Below, in pieces: positions 58,146-64,000 of a stretch of 64,000 nt of DNA. A model generated the notes under the pieces. That model saw only the letters and a program-made list of their open reading frames with translations. It was not told the origin of the DNA and searched no databases. The stretch spans positions 49,602,645 to 49,666,644 of the forward strand of contig CM033393.1 of the NCBI GenBank assembly GCA_019426215.1, in the 5' to 3' direction. Each line of letters opens with the position of its first letter. Positions within the stretch are counted from its first letter, which is position 1. Source of the DNA: Buddleja alternifolia (Eukaryota; Streptophyta; Magnoliopsida; Lamiales; Scrophulariaceae). The translations under genes and the position numbers were made by a program.

Positions 58146-61100
58146 TCACTTCTCAACAATGAACTCTTCGATTTCTATTCCAGTATGCCGCGCACCTCCC
58201 TGAATTCTCAACAAAACTTCGTCACCTAATTTGAGCGAGGTCACGGGAATCGCTTTACGTTGATCTCCCACTGTTACAGATATCAACGGTCATGCTACAA
58301 ATAAGGAAACACTTTTATGGAATATATTTTGAAAATCGAATTACCTCCAGCGGACGAGATTAAAGCAACCGTTTCAGCATTTTGTAAAAGAATACTGTAA
58401 GAAGTTTGGTTATCATCATCACTCTGTATTAAGACCAAGCTGTCTATTAGTCGAAAGGAACTCCCTATCAATTATGATAATAAGCTTTAATATTAATCCA
58501 AAACCAAAAAGAATACAAGAACCTTAGCCTCAACGAGGATTAATTGTCTAGTCTCTATTTTCACACGGCCAATGATAGCTGTTCGCTGCATCCCATTTTG
58601 GTCAACAATTATTACCTCGTATCCTGCTTTTAACTCTGAAAGGTAGCTAGTTTTTGCCCCTGGAATAGCAACATAGGCATGCACTGGACCCTGTATATAT
58701 CCAAGGGACTATATCACTAAGGCTCTTTTTCATGTAACCTTGCAGGACATGATCAAATTTTTTGACTCATTCTCTGAAACTAGGAAATGAAACATCCACA
58801 TAATAGTATTTTGGAAATAAGTAATATAGCAGAATTTTGCAGGAAAAAACTGAATGTTACCATGACAAGTCAAAGAATGACGCCGGTATTATCCAAATTT
58901 CTTGATTTGATATTTGGGTTATATCCGGGCAATATACAATTTTTGATCGGGTCAAATACTGCTACACTTACTGTAGAGACCGACTCCTACAAGTACAAAC
59001 TCACCGCATTGACACGGAATGGCCTGCTAGAAATGTAACTTGACTCTAAGCATTCTGAATGAACAAGGAAGAGCCCTCTTGCAAAGGATCCAACCTTTGA
59101 GAAAAGCACGTTAGAAGTTATTTGCATTTATGATTAGCATGAACTTTACGCTAGGCCTATAAAATGGAGGGCATTAGGAGTTAAACCAGAAGTCCTTCAC
59201 CAGGTCTCATAAGGCTGCAGAGATCAACACAGACACGGTCACCCATTCCAACCATTTGAATATTAGTTACCCTGGCTTTAGTTAATTCCAGAACACTGCC
59301 CTCATTGTTTCTTCTGTCTAGATAATCCTGAAGATATGTATATTTCATAAGGTTCACAACTTCGTGTTATCAAAAAAGAAACACGAAACACGGGTATTTA
59401 TTACCTTAACTTCAAAGATGGCTTCAACATCCTCAGTTTTCAAAACCACACCGCCCAAGCCTTGCTCCAAGGCCTACTAGAGTAGATATATCAAGTGAAC
59501 AAGATGTAGACCGAGAATATGCCCCAATATTCAAGGTCTTTATAAACTCAAGAAAAGGTTTTAGTATATCAGAAAATTCCACTAAAATAAACTACCTCGA
59601 AGAATATCTGAGCTTCAGATGACGTCTTTGAGACAGCAAAGACTGTTTTCTCAGTGCCTTGAATTGCTGCAACAATATTTTCTGCAGGTATCACCTGGGA
59701 GACACATATAAGAGAATGTGTGATGACTGACGAACTCAGCAGTGCAGTTTTATAAACACAAATAGGTAACTCACCAAAAGCTAAAATCGGAAAGTAGAAA
59801 AATCAAAGTAAAATGTCAACTTATATTGGTCATGTCCATCTTAGAAATACTACAAGATAGCCTTAATTTAAATGAGATTAGAGGATCAGCCAACAAATCA
59901 TAACTTGCCGAAGAAGCATACAGAAAATGGAACTAATAACTATAGCCTGGCTGTATTAATTTAAGTACCTGCCAGTCCAGCAGATTAACAACAACATTTT
60001 CTACTCGTTCATCCAACGGTTGGAGCTTCTCCAGTTGCTCAGGTGAAGAAATCTCAAAGAAAGTGGCGACTTTCATGTGGTCACCATCAAAGAGCCCGCC
60101 TTCTTCAATGAAGAGAGGATATAATAATGCAATAGCTGCAACATTCAATAAATAGAGCTATTATCTAATTATGTAGCTAATAAATCATCAGGCACAAGCA
60201 AAAATTAACCATAAGAATATTTCAAATCGCACTAAAGATTGGCAACAAACATCAATTTATGACAACCTTGATCCTAAAAGATTTAGGTCGATTTTGGAGG
60301 GTCGAGCTAACTCAGTCAGGGTCACTTCGTATCATCACACGACGGAGAAAAAAATTAGACTATAGACTGCACATGGGTTCAACCAAGTTGCCTACATACC
60401 TACTTGAGGATAAAGTCTAAAAGTGGGTCGCTTAATTAATATGCATCCAATATTAGGGTCGTATGGTCTGATACAAGAGAACTCAAATTTATTTTAATAT
60501 TGGGAACATACTTACTTCTAAGTCTATAGTCGAAATTTAATCCCTTTAATAGGTAATGCGAGTCGTTCACGGAAAACACTTCCATACACCGGGTCTTGGG
60601 CCCCACCTGTGCACTTTGTGGCTGTGATTAATCCACATCACTTATTTTGTCTTTTTGACTTAAAAAACAAATGATGTGGATTAATCACATCCACAACAAA
60701 GTCCACAGGTTGGGCCCAAGACCCGGTTTATACAAGAATTTTCCGGCGTGCACCATCAAAGAGCCCTCCTTCTTCAATGAAAAGAGGAGATAATAATGCC
60801 ATAGCTGCAACATTCATCAAATAGAGCTATGATATATGTATACAACTAAATCATCATGTACAAGCAATATATAATTAACCATAAGAATATTTCAAATGAC
60901 ACTCAAGATTACCAACTAACATCAATTGATCCTAAAATATAAAACACACACAACACACACACAATATAAAGGACTTACAGGACCACTCAACGGCGAGTTG
61001 ACGGCGTTGAGAGTCGAAGATAAAAGTACTCCAGCCCCTCTCCGCGGCGGCCGTCATCACCTCCTTCTTCTCCGTCCATATCCATACTTGCTTCTTTTGC

Positions 61101-61394
61101 GGCTTTGAAGACGCACACATTGCTTTCACAACAAAATGGTTGTCTTGAAATCGGGTTCCCTTATTATCGTACAGTCGGAAATCGGTCAATTTGCCACTTC
61201 CCGATTTGCCTACGGATGTTAGATTCTAACTATTACAATGATGGTTTATTGACTGAAAAATTGAATTTTGAATTAAACCCACGTCAGATACTTTGAAGAA
61301 TTACACAGATATAGTTTGCAATTGCAAGAAGTAAAAGAAAAGGACCTTTGATGGTGAATTGGAGCACAGAAGCTGAAGGCAAGACTGCAGCCAT
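58146..61394 (-). CDS. 3-dehydroquinate synthase II homologue, plastid type
   Basis: Ten exons on the minus strand: 61394-61346, 61209-60979, 60135-59969, 59694-59596, 59473-59405, 59327-59187, 59094-59005, 58690-58523, 58423-58345, 58270-58146; 1218 nt in one frame, 405 aa. The N-terminus [13 protein letters not shown] is transit-peptide-like, followed by [17 protein letters not shown]. Conserved blocks: [76 protein letters not shown] and the end [16 protein letters not shown]. These match the plant DHQS-II family (archaeal-type AroB'). The archaeal enzyme makes 3-dehydroquinate from an amino sugar precursor; the plant role is unsettled because plants also have canonical DHQS. Exon 1 has a weak donor (gtcctt); a donor at gtgtaa 41 bp further on is also in phase. 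Confidence 0.93.
60281..60565 (-). mobile_element. Gypsy LTR fragment in a DHQS intron
   Basis: Read on the minus strand it contains 'aagtaggtatgtaggcaac' and 'tgcagtctatagtctaattt', matching the 3' part of the LTRs at 45469 and 50801 in order. Incomplete, with no internal region. Confidence 0.65.
60571..60744. mobile_element. Foldback MITE (family B) in a DHQS intron
   Basis: Starts ggaaaacacttcc and ends acaagaattttcc, with arms containing 'gggtcttgggcc' and 'gtgattaatccacatca'. Closely similar to 26928-27099. Confidence 0.78.
60755..60945 (-). pseudogene. Partial duplicate of DHQS exon 3 and its upstream intron
   Basis: About 190 bp copies 60085-60280 (catcaaagagcc...ttcttcaatga...atagctgcaacattca...accataagaatatttcaaat). 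It holds the acceptor (ttgcag) and the first half of exon 3, then breaks into the MITE. On the minus strand it lies upstream of the true exon 3, inside intron 2. Confidence 0.85.
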
Positions 61395-62549
61395 TTTTCT
61401 ATTCTGAAGCTTTGCCACTGGCCAGTGTCGCCACGTCCTATAGCAACTCCAATTTCACCTGTAATAGCGTCTTACATTTGCTATAAAAGCGTTATCCACT
61501 TATTATTGCGGAATGCAGAAGTTTTTTTTTTTTTTTTTTTTAATCTTTTTTCTGGAAACGAGGTAAGCATATATTTATAACGTCAAACTTTACATCTACA
61601 CCAGGCATACTTGGACTATCACACTAGTAAACGTACAATTTACATTATACCATATATTTGATAGTTGTTTTTTTTTTTCTCTTTTATCTTAAAATAACAT
61701 TTTTTAGCACAAGCGGTTAGATTGGGTCATGTAAAGTTGTAAAGATAGGCTCTCCTCAGGGTAATGTCTCTAGAAAGATTCGAACCTTTATCGCCTTTGA
61801 TGGTCACAAGCCGTTTACAATTTGATCCAAATACTCATGAATTCTTTACACAACTCAAACCAAGTGATGGTCGAATGACGTTATAGAATTCATCTTCAAT
61901 GGTCTTCTTCGGGTTAAGATTTGAATTTGAAGGACTGCTTCGTCTTGGTGATGACGTCGCTCCAGTCCTAAAAAGTAATGGAACAACAGGGTCGTGGACC
62001 TACTTTCCACCTTCGACGCTCAAGTCAATATTTCATAAAATTGAAAAGACGTAGATAATGAATTTATATGAAAATGTATATCTGTATTTTGTATGTGGTT
62101 GGAAAAGAATGCATCCCGTTTTGCTGAAATGTGCACTTGTATTTATAGGAGAAAATGAGGGAAGAGAGCATTGCTCCTCCGCCCCTAACTTTCTGGCAGA
62201 ATTCCCTATTTAGTAAAGGGGTCTTATAAATACGATCTCTTCCTTTAGCCGTTTCAATATATGGAATCTCTTTTTTGCAGTCTAACAAGTGGATGGATCT
62301 CTAGGGGTCGTATAAAATTAGACCCCTGATTTGTCGATTAAATAATACTCAAGTCTGTAACATACCTTCTTAAAATCAGTTTTTGTGTCTCTTAAAAATA
62401 TTGTCATCCCTTTTGGCCGTAATAGACCTTTTGCCGTATTAGATCTCTCATCGTAATATAAGGGAAATAATTAATACTAATTACAACAATAAATACCTCA
62501 ATTTTCAAAAGCCAAAAAAACCAACAGCAATTAAACAATCAACACGTCA
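61395..62549. other. DHQS promoter side and possible LTR remnant
   Basis: The first few hundred bases should hold the DHQS 5' UTR/promoter. A poly(T) run lies at 61521-61542. The block at about 61900-62340 reads like a decayed LTR on the minus strand (a tataaatac box, 'cgacgctcaagtca'). No gene recognised. Confidence 0.35.
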
Positions 62550-64000
62550 TTAATTCTTGATCGAAAACTGAAACACAGTGGTTTGCTTGTATGGCTTCCC
62601 ATCACTAACAATCTGCGACGGAAAACTCTCTACATTAACCGAATTAGGAAAGCCTTGTGCCACCAATAGCACGCCAGCATTCCTCTGATACAAAATCCCT
62701 CCTTTACCCCTCACATTGTTCACCCCATCACCACTATAAAACTGCACCACAGGCTGATCAGTCCACACATTCAGCACTCTCCCTGACTTGCCATCCCGCA
62801 AAACAGCCGCTAATTTCACGCTGCTTTCCTTCTTTTCATTCTGATCATCAACCACGTAGTTCACCTCGTACCCGTCTCTCATTTTGTCGAACCGGCTTTC
62901 AATCACGTGAGGGGTCTGGAAATCAAATGGGGTGTCCCCGACAGGCAGGATTCGACCTGTCGGGACGAGGTATTGATCGAGTTCGGTGAAGTTGGAAGCT
63001 AAAACCTGGAGCTGGTCGTGGAGTATGTTGTTGGAACTGTTGTGGCCACCTAGATTCCAGTAGGTGTACTGCGCGAGATTCACTGGGGTTTTCTTGTCTT
63101 TTGTCTCTGCATGGAGGTTTACTTTGAGCATGTTCTTGTCCTGGAGGATGTAAGTTGCTGTCACATTCAAGTTTCCAGGGAATCCTGGAAGAAAACAGAT
63201 TACCAAACTAATTAATATGAGTTTCCTTGTAAAAGAATTTATGACAAAAGTAGAAAATTAATCACGGACGGAGTCATAATTTCTTGGCCAAGGACGAAGA
63301 CAAGAAAAGGGCAAAACCCTTTTTAATTTTAGAGGCAATATTTTAAATTTGCGAGTCAAAAATTAAATTTATCGAAAGTTGAGTGACACCACCAGCCTCA
63401 TTGTCTCCGTCTCTGTCACCTGGAGAATGTTTTTTTTATAAACTCGGTTTCGAGCTAAGTAGTCTGGATCATGTTAAGTAAACAGAAAAATATATTATGT
63501 ATTGATGTGACATAATCTGGACCATTTGATGTATCTGATACCACGTGTGTACAAACATTTCCTTCGAGAACATACACCTATCACGTGATAAATCTAATAT
63601 ATTCACGTTTTATGTGACATGAGTTCGATTGAACACATTTTTTACTATAATTACTTAGTTTTTTGGCAGTTAATTAAATGGTAGAAGAATATAAAGGAAA
63701 GTGAAGTTGATTGAACTTAGACCTTGTTCATTATTAGAGCTGTTATATTGGAATGTAATATAAGGGTTTTCCTCGGATTTCTCGAACTTGGTCACATTCC
63801 AAATGACATTAGCAAAACCCTGTTTGCCACCTGTTTGGAGAATGAAACTGATCAAACGCTGTTCTTTGTAATTAAGTTGCAATATATATAGATATGATTT
63901 ACATGAAAAAAAATCAAATACTTCTGTACATTATTACCGTTGAGAGTGTTTACGCCATCGTTTTCGTTTAGCTTGTAATCAGTATTGTCTAAGGTGAATT
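62550..64000 (-). CDS. Aldose 1-epimerase homologue with altered active site (5' end outside window)
   Basis: Three exons seen on the minus strand: 64000-63938 (partial), 63830-63723 and 63184-62550, with phase-1 junctions. Family blocks are clear: FTLDNTDYKLNENDGVNTLN, GGKQGFANVIWNVTKFEKSE, TPVNLAQYTYWNLGGHNS, VVQFYSGDG, GFPNSVNVESFPSQIV. The family interconverts alpha and beta sugar anomers. However, the catalytic His of the usual NLxxHxYWNL block is Tyr (QYTYW), the usual LETQGFPD catalytic-base segment reads LVAQGFPN (Glu to Val), and the usual GYDHNY reads GYEVNY. Plant paralogues often form secreted or cytosolic groups; the N-terminus is not visible here. Probably expressed but not a normal mutarotase. 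Confidence 0.88.

Noticed and set aside
62657..62989. 110-codon plus-strand frame
   Set aside because: Shadow of the aldose 1-epimerase exon on the other strand.

Overview
This is nuclear DNA of a flowering plant, almost certainly a eudicot. The genes have GT-AG introns, are far apart, and lie in AT-rich DNA full of plant transposons, (AT)n and (CT)n microsatellites and MITEs. The gene families (PRE-type bHLH, HD-Zip I, RLCK-VII kinase, MGCxS glutaredoxin-like protein, DHQS-II homologue) are typical land-plant families. I cannot name the species.

Host genes, left to right: a PRE/ILI-type atypical bHLH (6771-7941, +); an intronless glutaredoxin-like protein with a cysteine-rich tail (20038-21387, -); an HD-Zip class I factor of the ATHB13/20/23 type (32058-34010, +); a PBL34/35/36-type receptor-like cytoplasmic kinase (53397-57466, +); a plastid-type DHQ synthase II homologue (58146-61394, -), convergent with the kinase; and the 3' part of an aldose 1-epimerase homologue (62550 to the right edge, -) that has lost key catalytic residues. 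These look like independent genes, not a pathway cluster.

Two large Mutator-like elements dominate the accessory DNA. MULE-1 (12848-19148) has a perfect 9-bp target duplication, about 133-bp terminal inverted repeats and a subterminal array of palindromes. It carries two convergent genes: a MuDR-type transposase and a shortened plant mobile domain (PMD/MAIN-like) gene. MULE-2 (about 34203-44256) starts about 190 bp past the HD-Zip stop codon. It also carries two convergent genes: a nine-exon Ulp1/C48 peptidase with an unbroken 899-codon frame, and a FAR1-type transposase that has lost its 5' end. Its long introns and flanks are filled with a short repeated motif, roughly ACTGTATAATG, whose orientation follows the transcribed strand of each gene.

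The stretch 45.4-51.5 kb is a three-level nest: a foldback MITE split by a Tat-like Gypsy LTR retrotransposon without pol (600/603-bp LTRs, a gag fragment, three tandem arrays, an antisense ORF), itself hit by a 570-bp TIR element with a perfect 8-bp duplication. Further repeats are a solo LTR (4680-5186, TSD ttgca), a reversed Gypsy LTR at the left edge, a MULE-type MITE with a 9-bp TSD (22309-22590), several foldback MITEs, and an LTR fragment plus MITE inside a duplicated piece of the DHQS gene. I recognised no tRNA, rRNA or CRISPR.
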